Shown here piece after piece: positions 42,421 through 54,733 of a stretch of DNA of 64,000 nucleotides. The notes under the pieces are model-generated. The model was not told the origin of the DNA. It made no database searches and saw only the letters and a list, made by a program, of their open reading frames with translations. The stretch comes from Cladophialophora immunda (lineage: Eukaryota > Ascomycota > Eurotiomycetes > Chaetothyriales > Herpotrichiellaceae): positions 496,001-560,000 of the forward strand of contig NW_015622547.1 of the NCBI RefSeq assembly GCF_000835495.1, read 5' to 3'. A program made the translations under genes and the position numbers. How positions within the stretch are numbered: the first letter of the stretch is position 1; every line of letters starts with the position of its first letter.

Positions 42421-44271
42421 ATGGCTCAAACTATCCCCCGAACCCTCCCCCTGGACCTGTCCAAGTATCCCAAACTGTCCACTGCTCAATTAGGCCACCT
42501 TCGCCATTTCTGCAACCTTGCTTTCCAACCAGATGGAGAGTGGGCAAAGATGGGCGCTCAAGAACCGCTTCAAGAGTTCCTCGACGCCTACCGCTACCAA
42601 CTTGCCACGATGGCCTACGCTGTCGGCGTCACTCACTACCATCATTTGCCAGCCCTTCGCTCGATATTCAAACCACTCCTCCGCCAGCTGATTCATAAGA
42701 TGCTGCGCAAGGAGGTCTGGGCCTATTGGTTCAACACTAGTCTAGGTGGTAAACGCACCGATCCAAGTTTGCAAAAGCTCAGAGAACCGTGGGCCGACCC
42801 GGTCGTGCGAGAAAACATCATGTACAGCGGTCATCTTCTATTGATGACCAGCCTCTACGCGATGCTCTTTGACGATGATGAATTCGAGAAGCCCAAGTCT
42901 CTTGTTTTCAAATGGGACCCCATGTTCTTCGGTCTCGGCGACGAGACTTTCTCCTACGACAATCGCAGCCTCCAGGCAGCCATCACTCGGGAAATGGAGC
43001 GGAATGGGTGGGTTGGCGTTTGTTGCGAGCCGAACGTGATCTTTGTTGTCTGCAACCAATTTCCAGTACTGCCACTCCGCCCTTGTCGATTGAAATTTCT
43101 TTTACCCATTTACTGACCAGGCCACAGATTATAGCAATGAAATACAACGACTCTCGGGACGGCACAAACAAGGTCGAGGAAGTTCTGACCAAGTACAAGA
43201 TCGCTTGGGACAAAAAGGGCATGGTTTCTTCCAACGGTCTCTTTGTTGACTTTTGGATGGTCAAGCAAAACCACATAGTCCCTCCTACAGATGTGGGATG
43301 GACTGCATGGTAAGCCTTTCACTTCCTGACCTATTGGGGACTCGCACTCACCAATTCTTAGGGCGGGTGCTTTTATGAACTCCTGGAATCCTCAACTTGT
43401 GGAGAGCCTCTATCCGAAGCAGTTTCCTGGCTTCATCACTACCATCGCCGGCCACATCCGCCTACAACCGCCCATTGTAGCCAACCACTACCGCACACTT
43501 TCAGCAGCGGCGTCCCCGACCAAGTCCGATCAAGAGAACCTCCAGCAAGCTATTGGCCTCGCCAAAGCCGACCTTGCGAAGAACCCAGAACCGCCTTTCC
43601 CGTACACCAAACCCTGCTTCGGGTATGTAGTTCAATGGCTTTCGGAGCTCGGTCAAACAGAGCTTCTTGATGGCCTTCTCGCATACGCTGATGAAAACCT
43701 CAACCCCACATGGGAGAACGGGGGCCTGTTCTACCCTCGTAACGACACGCCTTTTATCTTCACCGACGACAAACATGACGGCGAGGGCGTCAAGTGGACG
43801 CACATCTCCCCCTTCTGCGGCAACGCTGCGATAGGGTACGCACGACTCAATGTTAGAGATGGACAGCGCATCATGTATGAAAAGCCGTGGACGAGAGAGT
43901 CTCTGGCCCGTACGCCGTGGATCGACAACCTCGAATTCGCGGGCAGGGAGCATGGAGCCGGTGTCCTTCGCGGTGTGTGGGATGAACATGCCCATGCGCT
44001 AATCCTCACTGTGAGAGGGTGGGATTTCGAGGGACGAGGATGCCCTGAGACCGTGAGCATCGAGCCTATAGCCCGGGGCCTGGGGCCAGGAAACTGGGCA
44101 GTCTATGTCAATGGGAAGTTACGCACGAGCAAAGAGTTGCATGACCCGGCAGACAATGGGTTTGGGGTGACGTGTGATGTCAAGAGGGGCCAGGAAGTTG
44201 ATGTGGTGTTTTTGAGGGTTCATGGCGGGATGAACGGGCGTGTCAATGGTGATGCTAACGGATATGCTTGA
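42421..44271 (+). CDS. Linalool dehydratase/isomerase-like protein
   Basis: Three exons (42421-43065, 43128-43309, 43362-44271) encode 578 residues. The alpha/alpha-barrel motifs of bacterial linalool dehydratase/isomerase (LinD) are visible. ENIMYSGHL gives Met134 and His138, four apart like LinD Met125/His129. CEPNVIFVVCN gives Cys202 and Cys211, nine apart like the LinD catalytic pair Cys171/Cys180. LinD interconverts linalool, myrcene and geraniol by acid/base chemistry without cofactors. The fungal protein is longer than LinD (about 370 residues in the mature enzyme) by a C-terminal beta-rich-looking extension. LinD is periplasmic, but no signal peptide is seen here. Relatives in fungi occur next to natural-product genes. 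The actual substrate is unknown and may be another tertiary or allylic alcohol. Confidence 0.85.
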
Positions 44272-44576
44272 TCGAACTCGCAAAAAGTGATTGTAATCTG
44301 CGTTTTGTGCTGGGACTGGACGGCACGAGGACAAATTAAGAGGACATGACACATTCATTATTACATCGATGGACTAGTATTACAGTCTATCATCAAGGGG
44401 AGTATCACAAGAAGTCTATCTCTCTGTGTCTATCAGCCGCAAGCATCAAGTCATGATGGGAGAACATGGAACGCCTTCGCTATGCTAAACTTATGCACCC
44501 CAACCCACCCGCTTGCACTCGAGTGGTCGCTTCGGCCTCCCGCTGAAAGGAAAAGAAGGGAAGAAAGAGCACAGTC

Positions 44577-46442
44577 TTAGACTTGACCTCTTGACCTCGC
44601 CCCTTCGCCGTCAACCTTGACCTCCTGCTCTCCGTCCACGGCAGCCTCTTCCTCGTCCCGGCCCCGCTCGCCGGCCGCGGCGGGCTTCTTGACCGAAACG
44701 ATCAGGCCCTGCTCGGTCTCGAGGCCGACGTTCAGATCGTAGGCCTTGACGAACAGGCTGGCGACGAGCGAGAAGCCCGCCAGCGCGGTGAGGACGATGT
44801 AAACGGTGCGCAGGGAGTCGGTGTAGGCGGTGCGGAGGGCCAGCTTGCCGGCGCCGGCGGGGGTGGTCTTGATGATCTCGACGAGGGCGGCGGCGTCTTT
44901 GGCCAGCTCCGACGCGCGGGGGGCGTAGGCCGGGTACTTCTGCAGGTTGGTCACCATCTGGTTCTGGAAGATGACGCCGCCGATGGCCACGCCCAGGGCC
45001 TGCCCGAACGAGCGGAAGAAGACGAACATGGCCACCGCGAACGCCATGTCCTTGTTCGTGCTGGCCGCCTGCACCTGGAACTGCAGGCCCGGGAACAAGA
45101 TGCCCAGCCCGATCCCCGAGACCAGGTTGATGAAGATCCACTGCGGGATCGTCGTGTTGACGTCCAGCAGCGTCAGCAGCCCCAGCCCCAGCGTGCCGAT
45201 GCCCCAGCCGACCCAGATGGCCCAGCGGTACGCCGCGAACTTTGTGATCAGCAGCCCTGTCACCACCGCCATGGGCGCAACGGTGAAGGTTTCAGGGAAG
45301 AGTGCGACGCCAGACACAACAGGTGTGTAGCCCTTGACAGCCTCAAAGTACAAGGGCTGGTAGTACAGAATACACCAGAGGACCATGCCGTGGAGGGTCG
45401 TCGTCACGTATGCAATGTTGGCGGTGCGGTTGCTGAATACCGACAGTCTCAGCAAGGGCTCCGGCGCGAGGTACGCCTCGTAGAAGCAGAAGCCGATCAG
45501 ACCCGCGGCGCCGACCAGCAGTGGAACCAGCGTCCGCCACGACGACCAGCTGTACATGACGCCACCCCATGTCAATGGGATGAGGAAACTCGTCATGCTG
45601 CCCACGAAGATGACTGTGCCGAGCCAATCCACGCGGCGCAGTTTTGCGGCAATGCTCTGTGGAATGACGTTGAGGCGGAGGAACAATGGAATCATGACAG
45701 CGCCAATGCCAATAAAGGGGAGGTTGAGCCAGAAGATCCAGCGCCATTGCACTTGGGCAAACGCGCCGCCGATGATGGGACCAGAGACCGAACCAATGGA
45801 CCACATCCCGGCGATGATTCCTGCCCATTGGCCTCTGTAGCGGAGGGGGACAAGGTCGGTGACGACGATTTCGGTCATGGCAATGACACCTATTCATTTC
45901 CAGTCAGATCGGAGTGTCTGTGGGTGTAATTGAGAGGGTTAGAGATGTGACATACCACCTCCACCGATTCCTTGGACCGCCCTTCCTGCAAGTAACAGAC
46001 CAAAATCATTCGACAAGGCTGCCATCATAACTCCCACGAAGAACAATGCAATAGAGACCATGATCACAGGCATTCTTCCAAAGATATGGCTGAAGGAGGC
46101 AAAATTGGGTTGGAACACGGTCGAGGCGAGTAGGAAGGAGGTGCCAGCCCAGAAGGCTTCGATGGCTGTGCCGTGCAGTTTTTTAGCGATGGTCGGAAGG
46201 GCGACACTGATCGAAGTGCCATCAAGAGCCACCATTAGTGTCAACACCGCCAGAGCAACAAAGGCCAGAATGAATCGGGTGGAGATGGTGAACTCGGTGG
46301 AACCGGAGCTGCCATTGTTGTTTTCGACGTCCGCCTTCTCGGAAGTGATGGAGGAGGAGGAAGATGATGTCTGGGAAGCTTGTGTCTCTCGAGAGGGAGG
46401 CCCCTCCTTTGTCTCTTCAGCAATCACGGGTGATGCCTCCAT
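44577..46442 (-). CDS. MFS exporter, DHA2 (14-helix) family
   Basis: Two exons (45956-46442, 44577-45889; 66-bp intron) encode 599 residues. The Ser-rich cytosolic N-terminus (about 50 residues) precedes helix 1 (LMVALDGTSISVALPTI). Helix 4 reads GRAVQGIGGGG, completed by the splice, followed by the motif C region SGPIIGGAFAQ and WRWIFWLNLPF. A charged C-terminal tail follows. The family exports drugs and secondary metabolites by proton antiport. It is convergent with the LinD-like gene (305 bp between stops), so co-regulation from a shared promoter does not apply, though membership in the same cluster is plausible. Confidence 0.93.
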
Positions 46443-47955
46443 CGTAGAGGGGGATATCTCGCAGCTTTGGCGGATGGGAAGTGTAAGGTAGAGGAGGCTC
46501 GAAATTGAGCAGGAGGGACTTTATCAATACTTTCAAAGACGCTTCACACCAATGGGATGTGTGGGTACCAAGAGATAGCTGGTCCTATTGGGAAGACCGC
46601 AAACAAACGGGTGGCGATGATAGAAACTTCTTTGGCTTGAGCGGGTTTGTGCAGCGAATATAGCCCAAGCTGCCATGATCATGATATATACCATTTCATA
46701 CTCACCCAAAAGATTAATTAGTCCGTCCGAACGGCCTCCATCAAGGGGAAAATCTGCTGACTATTTTCTCGGAACGATAGCAGCGCATCTCGCCGTGGAC
46801 GCAGTACATCATGGCCTTGGGCGTAGCGACGAGGCTGCAATGAATGAAGCTTGCAAGAAAGTATTGGTTAGATCGGTGCAATGGGTCGTGAGAATGCCGA
46901 CTTTGGCCGGCGGAACAAATTTAGGCCGCCCACAGATATCCACGTAGGCCCCTTTGTCTCAAGCACGATGGAGAGTTTTGCGGTGTCATTGCTTCGGCAC
47001 AGCTCGCTTCCTTGATCCGTGTCCCAGCTGGCCAAGAGGCGCCCGAAGCTTAGACGATGATTGGCGTCTTTAGGCGAATGCGACGAGATACGAAGCCATG
47101 TTGGGCGTGGTGTGGAAGGCTCCGGGGCCGACACGAGGTACGAGATCTAGGTCCTCCTCTGCAGGCTGTATACACGTCTGCTGTGACTGACTCGCTTCGA
47201 TCCATGAGTCACCTGTTTGCTCACTCTGCCCCTCAGGTCACCAGTCTTCCTGTTTTCAAGTGTCGCATAGGGACAAATGGACTCGTATGTGCTTTGAGGC
47301 CAGACAGGTTGACGTGGTACGGAGTGCTGGTATATTTCAACGTTGTATCTGCCGGATTTCAAGATGTTAGCGCGCGCGGATATCTGGTGATGGAGGGCTG
47401 CATGGGCATATCACGTCATAGAAGGACATCAAACGGCCGTTACCCAGATCGAGGAAGCCTTTGACGCAGCTTTGATTGTGGTTTTGGTTGAAAGGGGGAG
47501 TCATGGCCACAGTGGTGGAAGCGCTGGAGTGGACTGCGGATAAATAGTTGAGCCGATCACGTGACTGATGACAATCATGGAAGGAGTTTATATCTCCGGG
47601 TGAGCTCAAACAGTCAACAACAATGGGACAGATGTGAGTCTAGGTTTGCGATTGGCATGCTCGTATCATTGAACGATGAATAATCCAACTCCACTCGGGC
47701 AGGCTGCACTTCAGTACGACCTCATCTCTACGACATCCGACTCCCATCTCATACAAGTCGATGCCTCCCACTCAGAAAACCAAAAGGCTTGAAGCTCCAC
47801 CAAGATAGAGAACCGAGACAGCGCCCAGCGTCTGTGCCGACATGCATCTCCTCAAAGGGAAAACGTGGAGTCAGCTCTTGACAAACCCATCCTAAGCACT
47901 TCATCCCTGGGTTTTGACGACCCGGCAATCATCCACTGGGCATTTCGGACCATGA
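46443..47955. other. Intergenic, no gene seen
   Basis: 1.5 kb upstream of the exporter and downstream of the small orphan gene. Nothing recognisable. Confidence 0.55.
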
Positions 47956-48336
47956 TCAAAATGCAGAGGCGGCGAAATCTGCACCCATTGCAGCGCCGTA
48001 GGCATAAGTAGAAGACCCAGGGTTCTTGGTCCGCCATTTTTTCTCGACGCTCTTTTTGGGCATGGGGCGTGCTGCTTCAGCTTCCACACTAGACAGCTTT
48101 CTTGCTATGGGCTTGAACTCGTGATCGGTCACATCCACGAAAGCTGGACGGTCTTTGTGGCTTCCTTTCCGCTCTTTCATGCTTGGGGCTGGCATTTCGC
48201 TTGTATGGCCCTCATTGGATTCGGTGATGCGGATGGGCTGTTGCGTGGGATCCTGGATCTTGCGACCCCACGGGTTGATGGCACGTACAGCGGGTTGGGT
48301 AGGATCGTCGAGTGTCTGGCTGTTGCCGAAGCACAT
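47956..48336 (-). CDS. Small hypothetical protein beginning MCFG
   Basis: A 126-residue open frame with ATG at 48334-48336. It starts MCFGNSQTLDD, a short N-terminal signature I associate with small uncharacterised proteins of filamentous ascomycetes. It is hydrophilic, rich in Lys, Pro and Ser, and ends in a small-residue tail (YAYGAAMGADFAASAF). There is no signal peptide, transmembrane helix or catalytic motif. It is probably disordered. Function unknown. An N-terminal cysteine at position 2 might be lipidated, but this is a guess. Confidence 0.6.
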   Translation of the reverse strand: MCFGNSQTLDDPTQPAVRAINPWGRKIQDPTQQPIRITESNEGHTSEMPAPSMKERKGSHKDRPAFVDVTDHEFKPIARKLSSVEAEAARPMPKKSVEKKWRTKNPGSSTYAYGAAMGADFAASAF

Positions 48337-49617
48337 GTTCGCGATGGGGAAGGGGATTGAGTGATGTTCTTCACTGTTTGTTTTGGAGGGCGTACAATGT
48401 GGTCAGTCAGGAAGCCGTGAACCCTGGAGCTGTGTGTAATTAGCTAGGTATATTATTGTGTGAAGATGCGGCCTCTGATGGGTGGTTAGCATGAAGATGC
48501 AGATGAGGCTGCAAACGTCGCGTATTCATTCAATAAACTGGGCAACAAGCAAGTGGTGTGAAAGGCACTGAAAATAGCTCTCCCGAATACGACCGCACTC
48601 GGGAAGTCAAGAGATAGGACTGATAAGCGAGAAGCAGGGAAGAAACGGCAGGGCAGACTTCCTAGAGGTATTGAGGGGATAAAAATAGCGAACCCCATGC
48701 CCATTGCAGGCGAAGCGAGGATGGGAGCGGCATGAGATACAGAGGAAGAAGGTGGGCGAGCTGGTCGCAGAGTGTAGAGAGAATGAACTGGGGAATCAAG
48801 CATCGACCCCCGCATTTCGCCGTCCGCGGGTCGCAGGTCGCAGGTCGCAGTTCACCTGCATCTCTACGACTGAGTCGCTTCTCTTCAATCTCCATTTATG
48901 CCCTCCCATCCCTCCGTCATTCCACGCTCTCCCAATGGCTGCCACCAATCTCACAGCTTATTCTCCCGAACCTTGTGAACCATCCGTCCATCCCATTGTG
49001 CCTGCATCCAGATTCGGACACCCTTGATCTCGCTGAGACACCCACTATGCTTCGAATCTCCTCAGTCGCTCACCCCCCATCCTTGCTGAATACGTGATGC
49101 TACAAAAGAAGCAGAGGTCAATCCCACCCACCGGATGTAATGTGAGGTGGATCCCAAAACATAGACATAGAGCAGGACCAAAGGTTGCAGTCATCAGTGT
49201 ACCGCCTTGGACGATAGTCAAGTTTCAAGAGATACCCTTCCACATCTCCAGAGGCCTTTTTGGTACAAGGCACACTACATATTGTCTTCAGACTTTTATA
49301 CACCAAATGTACCAACATTCTTGGATCGTCTCTTTCTTTCTGCCTCTAATGAACGACTGACTCGCTTGCCGAGGTCTTGTTTCTGCCAATGCGGAGTCGA
49401 AAGCTTCAAGCATTGGGAGGCCTTTCTCCACCCGAACAGCTTGACGGGGGATGAGTGCCTAAGGTACTCCATATCTTGTGTTGTCTCTTGTCCACTGCCT
49501 CGGCCGAGTTCATTGGCTTCATCAGAAGTACGAGTGCATGTTTCAGTGAGTGCTTACAAAATGGCCAAATCCCCTTGAACTCGGGGGCAATGGCTTCATC
49601 TCCCCCAGCAGCACACC
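48337..49617. other. Intergenic, no gene seen
   Basis: 1.3 kb. A GGTCGCA word is repeated three times near 48829-48850. Open frames lack protein features. Confidence 0.55.
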
Positions 49618-51781
49618 ATGGATCAACTGATCATGACGGGGCCATTTTGCCCGCCGGCTCCCAATGACAAAATCACGATCCCAGCACTAATGACGAAGTA
49701 CAACCCCGACTCCGTCCCTGCTGATAAGGTGGTACATGTCGATACTATCGCCAACAAGAGTCTCACATATGGCGGTCTCCGAGAGCAAGCTGCCAGGTGC
49801 GCATGGGGACTGCAGCATACAATGGGCATGAAGGAGCAGGACAAGCTGTTGGTCATTCTTCCCAACTCGGTATGTACCCTGCAAGAACAAGGAAATGCTT
49901 CGTCTGATCGATCCGACCCTAGACCGACTTCGTGATTCTTGCGCACGCCACGCTGTGGCTTGGAGCTATATTTTCGTACGTCTGCCCAGCATCTGGGGGG
50001 TCATGGATATCTCACGAAAGTCGCCAACAGACCCCTCAATCCATCCTCATTAGCCAAAGACATTGCCCATGCTCTATCGTTGGTCCAACCGAGCCATATC
50101 GCGATTGACCCAAGCAAACTCGAGGCCGTCAATTCTGCCTTTCAGGAGCTTGGCTGGGGAGAAAGTGCACGTCCGAGAGTGTTCACGGTGCTGAGAAGGT
50201 CTGGAACTCTCAAGCTGGTGAGATCTTTGCAGCCTCTGTTGGAAGATCTCGGCCTGATTCTTGCCAGTTCCCCGACGACATTGCGGGCCAAACCCCTGAC
50301 CAGTCGCTTCCAATGTTCGACTTGCGCGGGAGAAGCACCAAAGACGTGACCGCCATGATTGTGTTTTCATCTGGGACGACGGGAAAAATCAAAGGAGTGC
50401 AGTTGTCACACTACAGCATAGTCTCCAACATTATCCAGACGCGAATCTCAATGCCTTGGATGATGAATCACGCCTCACGAGAAGTCTTCTTTCCACCATG
50501 TAAGGGTCTAAGCTCTGAGTGTTGCAATTTTAGTGCGGAGATTCTGACAGAATACTGGCAGATTGCCATGTCTATGGTCTCGGGGTTGTGGTGTTTTGCG
50601 GCATGTGGGTAGGCTCGTTCACCTGCGGAATTCCGGCCTTTAACCTGGACTTGTTCTGCCGCAAGATGGAAGAGCACCGAGCGACATGGGCTCACATAGT
50701 TCCGCCTGTCGCCATCCAACTGGCGAGCTCGGATATTGCTGCAAGGTACCAGCTGTCGTCGATAAAGATCATCCTCATCTCGGCCGCTCCGACCAAAAGA
50801 GACCTCCAGATGAAACTGAAGGCAAGGTTTGGGAGTGATGTCAAGATCGTGCAGGGTCTGTCACTTACAAGATCCCCCGGGCGATGTGTTGCTGACAGTC
50901 GCAGGGTATGGAATGTCTGAATGTTCGCCGACAGTGCTTCTGCAGAGTCCCCTCGACGATGAGAACAACATTGGTACTGCAGGAAAGCCAGTTTGTGGAA
51001 CGTATGTTTCTCTTGCATTTTCTTTGCGGGTCGCTTGGTGCTGATCTGTCCATTCCTTGACACAGTGAACTTCGACTTGTCGACCCCGTGACGTTGAAGG
51101 ACGTTGCGCCGGGAGAAGAAGGCGAACTCTGGGTTAAAGGCCCTCAGACAATGATGTCAGGTTTGGCCCTCATTTGGATCCTCCCCGTTACTGACCAGGA
51201 GCCAGGGGATACTACAACAACGAACAAGCCACGCGAGAGACTTATGTCGGTGACTGGCTCCGGACCGGCGATATCATGCGGGTGGACGAGAATGGCAACT
51301 TCTGGGTTACCGATCGATTAAAAGAGGTGAATGGTGACCCGCGAACTCTTCGGACCTAGCTAACCAGCTTGCAGCTGATCAAATACAAAGGGTAGAGGCT
51401 CACCTGGGCATTTCCATCCACATTTGCTCAAAATGCTGACCGGATGCAAGTTTCCAAGTGCCACCCTCAGAACTCGAAGACCTGCTCTTGAAACATCCCT
51501 CCGTGGTCGACGCCGCCGTGACTTCGATCTACTCGGACGAGCAGGCCACCGAACTCCCCATTGCATACGTGACACTTCCTGCAGACACACCCGCGTCTCA
51601 AAAGCAGGGACTGCTCGTTGAAATCCGCAGCTGGGCTGACGGGCAGGTGGCGGGCTACAAGAAGCTGCGTGGGGGAGTGTATGAGTTGAGCAATCTGCCC
51701 AAGACACCATCGGGAAAGATCCTGAGACGAGAGCTGCCGTGCAAAAAGGCACAGTCGGAGGGCAGAGCTGCGAAGATTTGA
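49618..51781 (+). CDS. 4-coumarate:CoA ligase-like acyl-CoA synthetase (ANL superfamily)
   Basis: Ten exons (49618-49869, 49923-49975, 50031-50217, 50268-50499, 50562-50855, 50905-51001, 51066-51160, 51199-51326, 51375-51391, 51451-51781) give 561 residues, the normal size. Core motifs: ATP loop SSGTTGKIKG (about 199-208), YGMSE (about 341-345), TGD in WLRTGDIM, DRLKELIKYKGFQV, and the C-terminal PKTPSGKILRRE with the adenylation lysine. It activates a carboxylic acid to its CoA thioester through an acyl-AMP. The C-terminus AKI fits a PTS1 peroxisomal signal, as in many fungal 4CL-like enzymes. The 38-bp intron before exon 8 is short (acceptor could be 3 bases later) and exon 9 is 17 bp. The first exons could alternatively start at another ATG. 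The acid substrate is unknown. Confidence 0.88.
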
Positions 51782-52634
51782 TAGAGGGGCGTGAGGAAGT
51801 GACTCCCTCGCCTTTACACTGTTTGAGATGATAGACTTTGAGAACAGACAGATCTAGAGTGTCTCCGTTCAATTTATGGCGTCGAGTCGCATCGTAATTG
51901 TACTCTTGAAGCCGGATCAATCGAGGAAGAATTTGGCTGTGGCACAGACTCTGTGGAGAAAAGAGCCACCTGCGCTGTGCTGTTCCTCCTCTTTCTTTTG
52001 CTGTTCAGATCTGCCTATGGCCACACGACCATGAGACCACCACCACCCCTTCTTCTTCAACTCTACCTTGTACCTGTACCTGTATGCAACACCGCCGGAC
52101 TTAACAACTCGCCTGTGAGAAATCGTGCGGGCCGGTCGAAAGCTGTCCGGATTCGTCCATGGCCTGCGTCCCTGGTTTTGGCGTCTGATTCGCTCGCCCG
52201 ATCGTCGCGGCGTGAAAATCGCCCGCCCCCCCCCCCATACAAACACGCCCGAGGCCCAGAGCCAGGGTTCCACGGACGAGGCTTCGCTGGACTTCGGCAC
52301 ACGTCTTGTTACAACTCTAATTACTTGTTCGAGTCATAGCGTCAGCAGTCGATTGGGACGTTATCATGGGCCGAAAACAAAAATGCGGAGTGTCATAATG
52401 TGTGTGGGAGCGGAGTTAAGGGAAGAAAAGAGCAGTGAGTGGGCATGCTGAAGCAGGGAAAGATGCATGGTGCAAGTCTATATAAGGATCCGAGGGGATA
52501 CGCTCGTCTCGTCGCCCCAAAGCCTGTGAGTTCCTTCACTGCTCGTGGTAGGCGAACAGACTGTCACAGGCACGCACACCGACCAACCACCGACTCGATC
52601 TTGACGACTTTGCCCTCTCTACTACAAACACACC
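51782..52634. other. Intergenic with promoter of the aldo-keto reductase
   Basis: 0.85 kb with no gene. A C-run lies near 52226-52235. A TATATAAG box is at 52479-52486, about 150 bp before the next ATG. Confidence 0.5.
52479..52486 (+). promoter_or_regulatory. TATA box of aldo-keto reductase gene
   Basis: TATATAAG about 150 bp upstream of the ATG at 52635, followed by a pyrimidine-rich leader near 52610. Confidence 0.5.
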
Positions 52635-53807
52635 ATGTCGCTGCCCAAACCCCTCCCAACCCTGCCTCTGGGCACCGACGGCCCCTCAATTCCGGCCATG
52701 GGCATCGGCATGATGTCGCTGGGCCACGCGTACGGCTCAGCCGGCGGGGATGAGGAGCGCCTGGCGTTCCTGGACGCCGTGTACGCACTGGGCGCGACGC
52801 ACTGGGACGACGCCGACCTGTACGGCGATACCGAGACGCTGCTGGGCAAGTGGTTCACCGCTAACCCGGACAAGCGCAAGGACATCTTCCTGACCACGAA
52901 GTTCGGCTTCGCGGGCCAGGACGCCGACGGCGCCTACATCATCCGCAGCGACCCGGAGCACATCAAGGCGGCGTGCGCTGCCAGCCTGGACAAGTTGAAG
53001 TCCGGCTGGATTGACCTGTACTACTGCCACCGCGTGGACGGGAAGACGCCCATCGAGGAGACTATCAAGGCCATGGTCGAGTTGAAGAAGTGAGTAGAAG
53101 TCTCGATGACCCTGCCCGTCCACCCGCCCGCACATTCACCTCTGAAGTCAACTCCAATGGTTGTTTCCATAGAAGGGCTCTATATCATGCAACAGCATCA
53201 AGACTAACGCAGTTCTTCCCCCAACAGTGAAGGCAAGATCCGCCACCTGGGGCTCAGCGAGGTGTCGGCCTCGACGCTGCGGCGCGCGCACGCCGTGCAC
53301 CCGATCTCGGCGCTGCAGATCGAGTACTCGCCGTGGGCGCTGGAGATCGAGACCAACGGGGTGCTGCAGGCGTGCAAGGACCTGGGCATCGCGCTGGTGG
53401 CGTACTCGCCGCTGGGCCGGGGCTTTCTGACGGGGACGATCAAGTCGGCCGCGGACGTGCAGGGCGACTTCCGCGCGTTGCTGCCGCGCTTCCAGCCCGC
53501 CAACTTTGACAAGAACCTGGCGCTGGTGCGCCAGATCGAGCTCCTCGCCCACGCCAAGGGCGTCTCGACCTCCCAGCTCGTCCTGGCCTGGCTGCGCCGC
53601 CAGTGGCCCCAGGGCATCCACCTGCTCCCCGGCACGCGCAGCGTCGACCGCGTCAAGGAGAACCTCGGCGCCCTGTCGATCGACGTCACGGACGATGAGG
53701 ACCGCGCCATCCGCAAGGCCTGCGAGGAGTGCACCGTCACGGGCATGCGGTATCCCGAGGCCATGGAGTACATCCAGGCTGGGGAGACGCCGGAGTTGAA
53801 GACGTGA
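52635..53807 (+). CDS. Aldo-keto reductase (AKR13/YakC-like)
   Basis: Two exons (52635-53089, 53228-53807; 138-bp intron) encode 344 residues forming a TIM barrel. The catalytic tetrad is visible: Asp58 and Tyr63 (WDDADLYG), Lys89 (TTKFGF) and His132 (YYCHRVD). The later [12 protein letters not shown] and [15 protein letters not shown] blocks bind the NADPH phosphate, as in yeast pyridoxal-reductase and YakC-type AKR13 enzymes. It reduces aldehydes or ketones in the cytosol. The coding sequence is strikingly G+C-rich at third positions compared with the flanking ligase gene. It lies in the same orientation as the CoA ligase, 853 bp downstream. Confidence 0.93.
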
Positions 53808-54538
53808 TTAAATCCAGGCAAGAGAGAAGGGCGAAGGACCAGCAGACTCGGGATTGGTGGGACGACGGATGAGGAATGATGAAATGGGACAGTCAGGCTA
53901 TTCGCAACCAAAATACGTCCTGCTTCGATTGTGTCTATGAAGTTTGTTCCTTTGCTCTCTCGTGACTAGGTAGGTACTTCTCGATGCAAATATGATATGT
54001 TGGAATAGCATTCAAGGCCCTCTCCAGCCCCGTGCGGCGCTTTCACGGGCTATACATACAGGACTGGTCGCTTTGTTCAAGTCCATTCACGAGAGAAGTC
54101 CGATTCCAATCCCAGCCTCAATGCGAGCTATTCTTTCTTGTTGCTGCGAAGATGCCAAGTGCCGCCGCTACACGATATACGAAGCTCCGTTGGATAGGAC
54201 GGATGGAAAAAAAAAAAAGACAGATCCTATTCCAGGAGGATTCGGAATCACTCGTTATCATATCATACCAGATCAGGTCAGATCAGACCATACTATCACG
54301 TCACATCACGTTGCATCGCCATTGCAACACGCCTTTCTCAGCGTCATTGTCGTTATCATCATTATCACCATATCTCAGTGTAATCCAGGTAAAAGCAGTC
54401 CCAGTGGACGCCCTCCGGGGGGATTCCCAAAAGCTTCAGGGGGTCCTGCTTTATGAAATCCGTCGCTTTTTTTCTTTTTCGTTTGCAGCCCCAAAAGAAA
54501 GAGTGGGAAAATGGCCCGACATGTCGACGTCCCTCAGG

Positions 54539-54588
<50 letters not shown>

Positions 54589-54733
54589 GGCGACAAACCA
54601 GATGGCCGTCGCGACTGTGAGTGGCCAAATATGCTTGCTGATAAAACTGAAACCCGACGCAGGGGAATGAATGCGTTGCGTATCCCCCAGTTTCAACAAA
54701 TACAAGACATTCCCTGTTTCCGGTCTTCTTTCA
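53808..54733. other. Intergenic with CT microsatellite
   Basis: 0.9 kb shared 3' region of convergent genes. It carries an A-run (54208-54219) and the CT repeat. No gene. Confidence 0.6.
54542..54586. repeat. Dinucleotide microsatellite (CT) x about 22
   Basis: An uninterrupted CT/TC run of 45 bases in the 3' intergenic region. Confidence 0.97.

Noticed and set aside
50218..50267. Apparent frameshift in the CoA ligase
   Set aside because: A 50-bp GT-AG intron with a CTGAT branch motif fits and restores the downstream frame.
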